Below, piece by piece: positions 31,952 through 42,399 of a DNA stretch of 64,000 nt. A program made the position numbers and the translations under genes. Origin of the DNA: Gentiana macrophylla (taxonomy: Eukaryota; Streptophyta; Magnoliopsida; Gentianales; Gentianaceae). The notes beneath the pieces were generated by a model that searched no databases, was not told the origin of the DNA, and worked only from the letters and a program-made list of their open reading frames with translations. Position 1 is the stretch's first letter. Every line of letters begins with the position of its first letter. Location of the stretch: positions 69,605,824 through 69,669,823 of the forward strand of contig CM047807.1 in assembly GCA_026214975.1 (NCBI GenBank), in the 5' to 3' direction.

Positions 31952-33529
31952 TGTTAAAGGTGAATTTATACGATTTATATTGATATATTTTATGATAATT
32001 TCCCTCATATTTGTATAATTTGCATAAGAAACGAGTGTTTAGTCGAATTATTGAGCAAATGATATTTTAAACGAGTTATTCGCAAAATAGGTTAATTTTG
32101 GTGTTTTAATTATGATTTTAGGATTATTGGATGATATTACAGTTGGCGATGTTTTTAATATGTTATAGGTACATGTTTGATGCTCAAATGATGATCAAAA
32201 AGAGATAAGAATCAAATTACATTGATGATAAAAGAGATAATAATGAATTTGGATAGAAGAGAAAGGATAAAGATGGAGAAATCAAAATTTGATCTAGAAG
32301 CTTGAACTGGCGTCTTGAATCAAGGACGAGCGCCCATGCTGATATTGTTGATTCAGAGTGTTGATGGATTTGCAGGACGAGCGTCCAATTTTTTGGAGGA
32401 CGGGCGTCTAATGAAGACTCAGCCCGACTCGAAGTTTTTGTTGAAGACCGGACGAGCGTCCAGATAGCTGGACGGGAGTCCTTCCACCGCCTCAGCATAG
32501 CCGACTTTATTTTCTATAAATACCAGCGCTATTTTCAACCCTAGGGGGATATCATTACACAATACTCAAAACCCTAAACCTAGGGGCAGCTTTAGGCAGC
32601 GTTTTTACTCCTTTATTCCAGTTTTTATGCAAGTAAATTCTAGATTAAATTAGGTAGTTCTATGTTAGTTTATTCAGAAATTTCAAGTTTCCAGAGGATG
32701 TTTAGAGGCTAGGCCTTCATCAAACGAGCATTGTGAAGCCTATCCAACACGTTTTGATTCCGTTTCTTCGATTATATTGTGAGTTTTTATCTAAAGTTGT
32801 TTCCTTTATCATGTTTTATATTGTTCATTGCAACTATATCGAAAGATGTGCATGTTTGATTGTTTTATGTTGATGAAAGTCATATAAACGTTAGATCATC
32901 GTGATAAGGAATAGATGTTTAATCTATATAACGAGAGTTAATAGGTTAGATTTCTAGGTTACAAACGTTAAAGTTTACACCTTTAATTAGTAAAGTCGTT
33001 AATCTTTAAATCGAAAGATATAGATTAATAGGTGAACTATCTAAGAAATTAGGGTTCATGTTTTAGTCAAGGTGAAATCACAACTTGGTTAGAAAACACA
33101 ATATAATCGAGATAGGAGTTGATACTTGTTAGGATAGGTGGATCAATCATTTCGTTTGTTCGTTATAATTTGAATTTAATCCCTTAAAACTTGAGTTGTT
33201 TAGTTTAGTTAAATCTTCTTATTGCATCTTAGGTTTAGTTGTAGTTTAAATTGTTCGCAACCCGTATCTTCCCTGGCTTTAGATTCATTCTTACATCGGG
33301 CTTTTACATTCGTGTTATTTTTACTTTACCTCGTTTATTTTTATTTCTTTGTTTAGGTTAGTAATCGTGACACCCTTAGATTAGTTAGAATAAAAACTAG
33401 AGTTAACAACCTCCGATTCCCCGTAAGATCGACCCGGTATTAATCGCTATACTACGATCCCTACACTTGGGGTATACCGGATTTATACATTTTATTACTT
33501 GTTTGTTTTGTTAGATAAAATCCGTGACA
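31952..33529 (+). repeat. 5' LTR of G2
   Basis: The 1578 bp start TGTTAAAGGTGAATT and end AAAATCCGTGACA, followed by the primer site. A TATA box (CTATAAAT) is at 32514-32521. Between 32324 and 32481, just upstream, five copies of a GGACGAGCGTCC-like motif occur. The short minus-strand frame at 32217-32498 covers this and is not a gene. Confidence 0.82.
32514..32521 (+). promoter_or_regulatory. TATA box of the G2 LTR promoter
   Basis: TTTCTATAAATACCAGC is a consensus plant TATA box at about one third of the LTR. Confidence 0.6.
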
Positions 33530-33535
33530 AGTTTT

Positions 33536-33555
33536 TGGCGCCGTTGCCGGGGAAC
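33536..33555 (+). promoter_or_regulatory. Primer-binding site of G2, tRNA-Asp type
   Basis: TGGCGCCGTTGCCGGGGAAC follows the LTR by six bases and is identical to the G1 site. Confidence 0.88.
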
Positions 33556-34059
33556 CGGACGGTTGCTTTAGTTTTTATTTTCCTTGTTTTTAATCTTTTA
33601 TTTTAGTTTGTTATAGTTTAGGTTATTAGGTTTTTCGTAGTTTTTCTTTTATAGTTCTCCGATCCCCTTAGGATTAGACTTTCTTTCTATCTGTTTTCTG
33701 TCTTTCTGTTTTTTCTCCCCATCTTTTTCCTGCTGTTTTTCTCTGTTCCTGCTTCGTTTTTTGCTTCCAAACGGGCGTCTAGACCAGTGGACGCCCGTCT
33801 ATTCTAAATTTCTCGACTCTGAATCGTTTTTAACTTGTCGGACGAGCGTCCACCCAATTTGGACGTCCGTCCAGTTCTTCAGCTGATCAGACGAGCGTTT
33901 GGACTTCCAGACGCCCGTCTAGCTCAATTTCTAAGCGAGGCGCCCGTCGGTTTTACGGGCGTGCCTGCATTCCTGTCTTAACTAATTTTATTTCTTTTTC
34001 TTTTCTTAGGCTTTAATTCTTAGTTTTTAGGTTTCAACCACCTGATTTTGGTTCGGTTT
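33556..34059 (+). other. G2 leader with GC-rich self-complementary motifs
   Basis: A T-rich leader of ~500 bp. From 33771 to 33965 it contains at least eight copies or inverted copies of the motif seen in the LTR: GGACGAGCGTCC at 33840-33851, and a perfect 9-bp stem ACGGGCGTC (33771-33779) with GACGCCCGT (33790-33798). No coding potential. Confidence 0.75.
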
Positions 34060-35797
34060 ATGCAAACTCGAAGTCAAAAAGGGCCATTGCTATATACCCC
34101 TGACCCCGACCGAACCGTAGTCCGACCAAACAGGCGGATTTTCCGTTCTGCGGTTCTGGAAGACAGAGCCGAGCAAGATCTTCAGGATCAGTTAGCCGAG
34201 GAAATCACAGATTTTGTAATAATGGCTGCTAATTATAGGCGTACGTTGGCAGACTATGCCATGCCTGGCGTAGTCACAGTCAACCCGGCTATCATCTTAC
34301 CGGCCATTAATGCTCAGACCTTCGAGCTAAAGCCTGGCCTCATTCGGATGATGCAAAGATGCATCAATTTTCCACGGGTTTCATCCGAAAATCCACACAC
34401 TCACTAGCATACATTCTTGAGATATGCGGCACCACACGCATCCAAGGAGTAAGTGAGGACGCCATTAAACTGAAACTCTTTCCTTTTTCATTGAAGGGAG
34501 AAGCTAAGGAGTGGTATAGCTCTCTCCCTGCCGAATCTATAAATACTTGGGCTGAACTCGAAAAAGAGTTCTTGAGTCGATACTTCCCAACTTCAAAAAC
34601 GGCCCAATGTTTAAATGAGATATTCACTTTCTACCAGAAAGAGAATGAATCCTTTTTCGAGTGTTGGAAAAGATTCAAGTCTCTGCTTAGAAAGTGTCCC
34701 CACCATGGCTTGCCACTGGAAAGGCAAGTCAACACTTTCTTTAGTGGATTGACCGAGCTTACAAAAGGTATGGTCAATAGTTCATCTGGTGGGGCGTTTT
34801 TGAAGAAAACGCCTGATGAGGGGTGGGCACTGTTCGAGGACATTGCCAAATATAACTACGCCCCCTCTTATCAAGCAATTCATGCACCTCCTCCGGCTCC
34901 CAAGGTTGAGGAGGTAAACATGCAGAGTTTGATCGCCATGCTGTAGAAGCAGATGGCAACTTCTCAAGTTTCAAATCAGATGAATCAAACTTCTTCCTTT
35001 CCACGTAACCCTCGTGTTCAGATTTGAGAGTTTCTTTGTCCGACCGCCATATGATTGGCCAGTGTCAATTCAATCCCCCTGCACCTTATCAAGTGAATGA
35101 TGTTCATGATTATGGACAGTATAATCAGGTCACATGTCTAAACTGTGACAATATGGGACACACATCTAGATTCTATCCTATGAACGGACAGAATGCTGAA
35201 GTAAATGCATTCTATGGCCAGAACAATCAAAGGTTTAATCAATTTTCTGGCCAGAATAATCTCCAAAACCAAGGGTTCAATCAATCTTCAAGTTTCAATC
35301 CAAATTCTAATTTCAAATAGAATCAAAACTTCAATAGAAACCCTGGTTTTCCTCAGAACCAGAATTCCAATTTTTCCAATTCTAATCAAAGGTTCAATCA
35401 GAATTGGCCCGCCAATTCTAATCCTGCTGTCCAAAGTCGGCCTAGCCAGCCCTATTCTCAAAATTTCCAAAACTCTCAAGGCCCCTCCCAATCTAACAAT
35501 CTTGAAGCTCAATTGGAGGAGCAAAATAAAAGTATCCAACTCCTGATGAGTACAAACAAAAACCTTGAGAGGCAAATCGGGCAACTAGCTGAACAGTTAG
35601 CTTCTAGACCCCCAGGGCAGCTGCCCAGTTTCACTGAGAAGAATCCAAAGGGTGGTCAAGTTGCTCAGACCGATTTAAACAATGGCCAATGTACTGACCT
35701 CGTACCTTCAATTCCATACGGTAGAGAGGAGGCCAGTACGATGAATCTAAGAAGTGGAACTCAACTTAGTGGTCCCCCTCACCAGGGAAACCACTAA
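34060..35797 (+). pseudogene. Athila-type gag, broken (G2)
   Basis: The ATG at 34060 (MQTRSQKG) is preferred. Gag assembles particles. The first frame ends at 34407; the capsid core continues from ~34380 in another frame (LFPFSLKGEAKEWYSSLPAESI; FFSGLTELTKGMVNSSSGGAF) to a TAG at 34944-34946. Further on, a CCHC zinc knuckle is visible at 35135-35176 (CLNCDNMGHTSRFY), with Tyr replacing the last Cys. An Asn/Gln/Phe-rich stretch (35200-35500) and a coiled coil (LEEQNKSIQLL, IGQLAEQLASRPPG) follow to ~35640. At least three breaks are present. This layout is normal for Athila gag. Confidence 0.85.
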
Positions 35798-35853
35798 CCC
35801 CTCCTGCCAGCGATAAGGCAGGAGGGGAAGCTGAGCACCTACACTCCCCTCTG

Positions 35854-36561
35854 TTGCAAGAGAAGACTCAGGTGGCTGATCCCCTGAGAGGTGAAAGAGC
35901 TGGAAGTCCTCAGGTGGCTGATCCCCTAAGGAATGATGAGTCAAGTGAAGGTCAGGAGGCTGATCCCCTGACTAATAGAAAGAATGAAAAAGTTGTAAGG
36001 TGGAAGGATTTGGAAGACAAAGCTGTCACTGCATCCTTGAAGAAAGTCTTTTCTGAGAGTGAATTGAAAAGGCTTCCTTTTCCACCAAGAAAGAGCAACA
36101 TACCTTTGAGTGAAGATAAAAAGTATGAAAAGGTGCTGAATCTTTTGAAAAATACTCAGGTAAATCTTCCATTATCTGAGGTCTTGGTTGAGATGCCTAA
36201 GTATACCAAATTCATCAAGGATGTTGTCTCTTCCAAGAAGAAGTTATCAGACATGGAGAGGTTGATTTGTGAAGATTGCTCAATGATCAATTATGAAGAC
36301 TTACCAATCAAAAGGGGTGACCCTGGAAAATTCGTACTTACAGTGCTGATGGGAGGCCTAGTCTTCCCAAACTCCTTATGTGACATGGGTGCATCCATCA
36401 ACCTGATGCCATTGTCTGTGTGCAAACAGCTTGGTTTAAATGACCTTCTAGAACCCACTACCATGAATTTGCAATTTGCTGATAGATCTTCTAAGAAAGC
36501 TGCGGGGATTCTGAAGGATGTATTAGTTCAAATTGATAAATTTACCTTTCCCCGTTGGTAG
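35854..36561 (+). CDS. Athila-type gag end and aspartic protease (G2)
   Basis: A 235-codon frame. Residues 5-40 hold three tandem copies of a VADPL phrase. Residues ~45-150 are Lys-rich linker (RWKDLEDKAV; LNLLKNTQVNLPLSEVLVEMPKY). The retropepsin-type protease follows with the active-site loop CDMGASINLMPLSV (36379-36420; DMG in place of the commoner DTG or DLG). It ends at FTFPRW with a TAG at 36559-36561, inside a segment where related elements continue. The protease cleaves gag-pol. It lies between gag and RT, as expected. Confidence 0.75.
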   Translation: MQEKTQVADPLRGERAGSPQVADPLRNDESSEGQEADPLTNRKNEKVVRWKDLEDKAVTASLKKVFSESELKRLPFPPRKSNIPLSEDKKYEKVLNLLKNTQVNLPLSEVLVEMPKYTKFIKDVVSSKKKLSDMERLICEDCSMINYEDLPIKRGDPGKFVLTVLMGGLVFPNSLCDMGASINLMPLSVCKQLGLNDLLEPTTMNLQFADRSSKKAAGILKDVLVQIDKFTFPRW

Positions 36562-36658
36562 TGCGTCCTAGACATTGAAAAGGTTGAAAATGTCCCTCGA
36601 TACTTGGAAGACCCTTTACGTCTCTGCCTAGAGCCCTCATTGGTGTGATGGTGGCAAA

Positions 36659-37129
36659 GTGACTATACGGGTTGGTGATCAAGAGGTAAGCTATAATGTC
36701 TCCAAATCCATTCAGAGACCCTCTGGTCCTCCAACCGGCTTTTCCATTGCGGATATGTTTGATGACTTCAATGATTACATGGAAAAGCAAGTCATGGCTG
36801 TTGCAACTGAATATGAGCGACTAGTTGAGAATTTGAATAATCATGGTGTGCTGAGTCTAGAGCAGTTAGAAACTGAATTCGAGGATGAGTTGTTGAAAGG
36901 AGAAGTTTTGGCAGTGGGACCGCTAAGTAAACTCAGCGATGTTGAGTTGAAAGGTGGAGATCTTAAATCAAGTTTAGAAGACCCCCCCTGCAGATTTGGT
37001 GTTGAAGTCGTTGCCTAAACATCTGAAGTATGTGTTCCTAAGAGAAGGTGACAAGCTTCCTTTGATTATATCTGCCAAGTTGTCTCGTTTAGAGGAAATT
37101 AAATTAATAAACGTCTTGAAAAAAGAATG
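36659..37129 (+). pseudogene. Athila-type pol linker between protease and RT (G2)
   Basis: A 119-codon frame (36659-37018) carries the linker upstream of RT (SGPPTGFSIADMFDD; MEKQVMAVATEYERLVE). It breaks at a C7 run (36982-36988), after which the expected continuation towards RT is in another frame (about 37000-37129). Confidence 0.65.
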
Positions 37130-37185
37130 AGAAAGCCTTTGGGTGGCAAGAAGGAGATATCAGAGGGATATCTCCCGACATCTGT

Positions 37186-37923
37186 ATGCATAAGATCAAG
37201 ACTAATGAGGGTGCGAAATGTGTTAGACAGCCCCAGAGGAGGCTCAACCCTCATATGCAAGAGGTGGTTAAGAAACAAATCATCAAACTTCTGGATATGG
37301 GTATCATTTATGCCATCGCCGATAGTGACTGGGTATCCCCGACTCAGGTAGTTCCCAAGAAAGGTGGAATTACGATTGAGAAGAATGAGAAGGGAGAAGA
37401 AATAGCATTGAGGCTTGTTACTGGTTACAGAGTCTGCATTGATAACAGAAATCTCAATGAGGAAACCATGAAAGACCATTTCCCCCTTCCTTTCATTGAT
37501 CAGATGCTTGAGCGTCTGGCGGGACACGTATTCTACTGCTTCCTGGACGGATATTCAGGATATTTTCAGATACCCATCGATCCAGTTGACCAAGAAAAGA
37601 CCACTTTCACCTGCCCTTATGGTACATTCGCTTACAGGCGAATGTCATTTGGTCTCTGCAATGCCCCAGCTACATTTCAAAGATGTATGCTGGCTATTTT
37701 TTACGGGCTCGTAGAAAAGTGTATGGAAATATTTATGGACAATTTTTCGGTCTTTGGTCAGTTCTTCGATGATTGTCTTGACAACCTTGACCAGGTCTTA
37801 TCCAGATGTGTGGGAAAGAACTTAGTTCTGAATTGGGAAAAATGCCATTTTATGGTAGATGAGGGAATAGTTCTTGGCCACAAAATCTCCGCCAAAGGTA
37901 TAGAAGTTGACAGGCAAAAGTAG
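37186..37923 (+). CDS. Athila-type reverse transcriptase, one catalytic residue changed (G2)
   Basis: A 245-codon frame covering most of RT: VVKKQIIKLLDMGIIY, WVSPTQVVPKKGG, DHFPLPFIDQMLERLAGH, FYCFLDGYSGYFQIPI, TFTCPYGTFAYRRMSFGLCNAP, then the catalytic loop read as FMDNFSVFG (37732-37758). The second Asp of the usual xxDD pair is Asn (AAT at 37741-37743), which should abolish polymerase activity. The fingers-palm part is otherwise well preserved to GHKISAKGIEVDRQK, where a TAG at 37921-37923 stops the frame. RT makes cDNA in the particle. Confidence 0.9.
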   Translation: MHKIKTNEGAKCVRQPQRRLNPHMQEVVKKQIIKLLDMGIIYAIADSDWVSPTQVVPKKGGITIEKNEKGEEIALRLVTGYRVCIDNRNLNEETMKDHFPLPFIDQMLERLAGHVFYCFLDGYSGYFQIPIDPVDQEKTTFTCPYGTFAYRRMSFGLCNAPATFQRCMLAIFYGLVEKCMEIFMDNFSVFGQFFDDCLDNLDQVLSRCVGKNLVLNWEKCHFMVDEGIVLGHKISAKGIEVDRQK

Positions 37924-38550
37924 AAGCTATCGAGAAGATGAGTTATCCTAAAAATGTGCTTGAAATCGAGGTTTTCTTGGACATGTCGGTTTCTATAGGA
38001 GATTCATTCAAGACTTTTCCAAGATAGCCAAGCCCCTGTCTACTTTACTTAAGGAGGACGTTGTCTTTGATTTTGATGAAGGTTGCAAGAAAGCGTTCGA
38101 GGAGCTTAAAAGTCGTTTAATCTCTGCGCCGATCCTTATTTCGCCTGACTGGAATCAACCTTTCGAGCTTATGTGTGATGCATCAAACTATGTTGTTGGT
38201 GCAGTCTTAGGACAAAGGATAAATGGAAAATTCCAGCCAATCTATTATGCCACCACACATCGAATCCTCTCAAGTAAACTACACTACAAGCGAAAAAAAG
38301 AATTATTGGTGTAGTTTTCGTTATGGACAAGTTTCGTGAGTTACTTGTTAGGTGCTCAAGTGATTGTGTGGGGTGATCACGCCGCTTTGCTGCGATATCG
38401 ATGACGAAGAAAGAGGCTAAACCGCGCTTCTCTGCGTTGGATATCGACCTACAAGAGTTTGACGCCCGGATCAAAGACAAAAAGGCGTTGAAAGCGTAGT
38501 GGCGGATCATGTTTCGAGAATGTTAAGTGAGGAAACGGATAATCTAGATG
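37924..38550 (+). pseudogene. Athila-type RNase H, broken (G2)
   Basis: Follows RT in other frames: KPLSTLLKEDVVFDFDEGC (38030-38090), FEELKSRLISAPILISPDW, FELMCDASNYVVGAVLGQR (38164-38220), then shifts near 38285-38400, with the C-terminal DIDLQEFDARIKDKKALK seen at 38440-38490. The first catalytic Asp (CDAS) is present. The minus-strand frame at 38169-38510 is a shadow. Confidence 0.8.
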
Positions 38551-38779
38551 ATATAGATCTTTACTTTCCTCTAGAAAACATTATGCTTATCGATGGCTGC
38601 GCTCCAGATGTTCCATGGTATTCTTCCATTGTCAATTACCTTCATTCCCGATATCTTGATCCGTAATTGTCCTATCGGGAGAAGAAAAGTTCTTCTCTCG
38701 ATTTGAAATCTTTCATCCGGGATGAACCTTATACATTTAAGATCTGTAAAGATAGTGTCTTAGAAGATGTGTTCGAATC

Positions 38780-39310
38780 GAGCAAGCGATATTATTGAGC
38801 AAGTGCCACAGTGGACCCTTTGGAGGTCACTTTGGTCCTTGGAAAACCGTTGCTAAGATCTTCCAATCCGGTTTCTATTGGCCCACGATCTTTAAGGACA
38901 CATAAACTTTCTGTAAAGCTTGTGATAGGTGCCAAAGAACCGGAACTTTGACAAGGCGTTTTGACATGCCTTTGAAACCCATATTAGAATGTGAAGTCTT
39001 TGATGTATGGGGCATCGATTTTATGGGACCCTTCCCATCTTCTTGTGGCAATAAATACATCTTAGTCTGCGTTGATTACATATCGAAATGGGTGGAGGCT
39101 CAAGCCACGACTCACAATGATCATAAAACGGTCATGAAGTTTCTAAAGAAAAACATCTTTGTGAGATTCGGGTGTCCACGCGCCTTGATTAGTGATGAAG
39201 GGACACATTTTTGCAACGGACCCTTAGAGAAAGTGCTTGAAAAGTATGGTGTTCGTCATAAGACTGGCACACCATATCATCCTATGACGAGTGGTCAGGT
39301 TGAAAGAAGC
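38780..39310 (+). pseudogene. Athila-type integrase, cut by element B1 (G2)
   Basis: A zinc-binding HHCC domain is recognisable in broken frames at 38800-38945 ([17 protein letters not shown]). The core (38948-39310) is open: [13 protein letters not shown] with the first catalytic Asp, [18 protein letters not shown] with the second, and GQVE with the Glu (39295-39306), spaced as in a DD35E integrase. At 39311 the LTR of B1 interrupts it, and the frame ends three bases later, so the C-terminal domain is missing here. Confidence 0.88.
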
Positions 39311-41029
39311 TGAAGGATGCAGGTTCTTAGATCTAAACGAATTAGATCTACGCGCAGCGGATGGATCACGATTTATACATCAAAACACATAATTAAAGGA
39401 CTTAAACTACTACAAGGGGGTTTAAGGTCATGTTACCAATAACGGGAAAAGAAGCCTTGATCTTCCGATGTGTTCTCCAAACGGCGGTTGGTGGATAACC
39501 TTCTTGATACACGAACCTCCTTGATATGCAACACCAAGAAAAACTCCAAGTTTTTCTTCCTCTAAAACCCTAGACAAGAAAAACAAATTTTCCTCTCTTT
39601 TTTCTAAGGTGGTGGTCGAAATTATGCCTTTCAATTTCCCTTGGAATAACTCTCCTTTTATAGGAGAGTAAATCCTTGGCCTCCAAGTTTCTAATTAATT
39701 AAATAAATAAATAAAAAGAAATCACAATAAATGATAATTCCATTTATAAAAGATTGTGATTAATCAATCAATCAATTACAAATCAATTATCTTTTATTAA
39801 TTAATCACTTACCAAGTAAATAATTAATCACACAAGAAAATCAATTCTTGCATTTTAAGAGGTAGGAGGCGCCACCTAGTAGGGTTTTAAGCCCACATAA
39901 AATGTCTTTTATGTGTATTATATTATTTAGCCCAACTAAATAATATCCATGCATATCAATTAATTAGCTTGACCAATTAATTATCACTGAGGCCCAAATA
40001 ACAAGAATATCATTCCGAATTACAGAAGCCACATCGGGGACCATGGACCTATAACCAGTAGCTCCAAAAATTAATTATTCATCAAACAGAATAAGTACAT
40101 TAATTATTAATTCCGGGATTACGCCACCATAAACCCGAAACTGAACTCTACCAATTATAGATGTATACTTATACTCAACCCATAGAGTAAATAAACGTCC
40201 ATTGATATAATCACTACATACCGATTAACCCTCCATAGATCGTGTCCATACAGGTGGGAAGTCTCCGTGAACCCGACTCGAATATCTTATCCTTATTTAC
40301 CATCAACCCACGATGATCAATTAGTACACATATCCTCGACTAGTAGCTAATTAGTCAAATGTGAACTCCGGGATCGATCACTTTCTTAGGGCTAACAAAT
40401 AAGGGATCTGTCTCTCTACTTCCCGAGGAAGGAATGGATTCCATGTCTGTGAAGATCAGAACTACTCACTCATCAGGATATTGTGCCAATGAGAAGTGGC
40501 TTGGAACACATATTCAAGTGAACCGTAACTAACACATCAAACACTACCCCGAGACAAGCAGCACCCTGTGATCACCTCAGGATTAAGGTTGATCCATATA
40601 TGATCATCTAATGATTTAATAAGATTCCTCGATTACGGAATTATACCGAGAAATTCAGATTAAATCGGTCCAAATTCCTATATGAATGCCATCATATATA
40701 AATTCCCCACGTAGGTACCCTCTACCGACAATCCGGATAAGACTATCACACCCTAAGGTGTTCTGGGCGCATTATTGGTGTTTTAATCAAGAGACCCTAA
40801 ACTCTGATTAAGTTCACCACGGACTAATGATTCAAGTATATCACCACTAACTCAATCCTCACGTGTAAACCATACCTTTGAGTTAAGTGGTTACATACTG
40901 AGATATACTTAGGGTTTCTGATTGTGTATTACTTTACAAGCACAAAGCAAGTAACTAAGGTGAGATAAATTCTGTCATCCATTATTAAAAACAATTACAC
41001 AAATTATCTTTCGGGCACTACACCTTACA
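39311..41029 (-). repeat. 3' LTR of B1
   Basis: The 1719 bp start TGAAGGATGCAGGTTC and end CTACACCTTACA. They match 54774-56454 and 62088-63752. Minus-strand TATA box (CTATAAAAGG) at ~39652-39663. The LTR contains no gene; the frame at 39428-39634 is spurious. Confidence 0.9.
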
Positions 41030-41041
41030 ATCTCCCACTTG
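41030..41041 (-). other. Polypurine tract of B1
   Basis: The minus strand reads CAAGTGGGAGAT directly before the LTR start TGTAAGG. The same tract is at 56455-56466 in B2. Confidence 0.8.
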
Positions 41042-42399
41042 CACGAAATGACAAGCAACGATTGTTTTTAGAGCACACCCTTTATCATCTTATTCACAAC
41101 ACTCTCCCACTTGCTCTAAAAGCAGATGAGACATATCCATCAATGCCGTACCCTCCAAGCACTCGACTTGGTACACTGACTAGTTAGGTTGTCGACTCGA
41201 GACGATCTTTAGGATCAAAACGTTGCCGGTCCTTCCAATCAGGCGGTACTCTCTCTCAATATGCTTTTGACTTCTTATGGTGAGAAGATCCTTCTAAGCT
41301 ATCTCTTCCTTTGTTTTCATGATGAAGTGATATCGGCTTATCGGACACTGGAATTACTCCCGGACCAAAAAAGGAAATTCTAAGCACTATGAGTAAACAC
41401 CGAGCCCGAGATCAACTTAATGATCATCCTTAATCTTGCGCAAGTCGAATCGATGTAGTCAACCATATTCAAGTTTGCACCTGAATATACAAGCATATGA
41501 TTCCTCGTTCTCTAAAGATACTTGAGGACGTACTAAACCGCTATTCAATGCTCGAATACGAGATTCGACTACTACTGACTTGCCGTTATCCAAGAGAGAC
41601 TCTATCCCATTTTCTCTTCATCCGAAGATTTGGAGAATCATTCCTGAGAGGTAGGGTAGGACTACTCTCGATGAATGCTGCAACCGTTATGCATAATCAT
41701 CTTATTCAATAAGATAGGTGGGATAGCCAATGACTCATTCTCGTGAATTTGACCGAATCAAATTCTTAGAATATAGTCCAATTCTCTCATCCATAGAATC
41801 TAGGCGTGTCATTTTCCGACTTCAGATAACACACTCATGTTGTTTTCAACTGTTTCAGTGTTACCTTTCGCGAACACTAATACTACTATTTTACCAATAT
41901 TGATACCCAGTCTACAAAACACTTATCAATATTCTGGTCAAGTCCACATATTTTAAAACATGTGACAATAAATGACCGAGTGGTTCTCTTAAATCCACAA
42001 AGGATATAAGTCCCGGCAGTCAACCTGCCATTTGTTCTAACCAAGACCCTTCTGTTCCGAATGAATCCGGACTGCTTTACGACAAGAAAGTCTCGAGGAA
42101 TCACCCCTATTTTTACGCTTTCTAACGAAATCTAGCAAGGCGAGTGGTGAGAGAGTTCAAGGTCCAGTTAACTCTCTCCTTTTAGGGAATCACCCCTAGA
42201 CCACTCAAACTTTGTCTTTGAAAGTTAAACTTTCCTATTCATTCGACTCTTTCGGCATAGGACCAATTACTCCCCCTTTGGGCTGAGACACTCGGTGGTT
42301 CTACAAGAAGAGGTGAGCAGGCTGAGTACCAAAACTCCATTCACAGGGATAAGGTTTTGAACCAACCTCTCGATCGTAATCCTATCTGACCCACAAAGA
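41042..42399 (-). pseudogene. B1 internal region, pol 3' part, shattered
   Basis: Parallel to 56467-57938 of B2, where copia RNase H traces are recognisable. No frame longer than ~70 codons survives here; those at 41497-41712 and 41886-42104 are chance. It ends at AAAGA (42395-42399), the duplicated target of element A. Confidence 0.6.
42395..42399. repeat. Target site duplication AAAGA, left copy (element A)
   Basis: AAAGA recurs at 51800-51804. The same region in B2 (57925-57950) reads CACAAAGAGCCACAGG without an insertion, which is the empty site. Confidence 0.92.

Larger units (their letters stand above)
31952..39310 (+). mobile_element. G2: Ty3/gypsy Athila-type element, 5' part
   Basis: The element has a 5' LTR, a tRNA-Asp-type primer site, gag, protease, RT, RNase H and integrase in gypsy order. 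It is cut at 39311 by copia element B1 after the integrase core, so its right end and 3' LTR lie outside the window. It entered Sire2 env-like sequence; the left flank is GTTTC (31947-31951). The protein style (DMGASIN protease, DHFPLPFIDQMLERLAGH RT phrase) is that of Athila. Confidence 0.88.
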
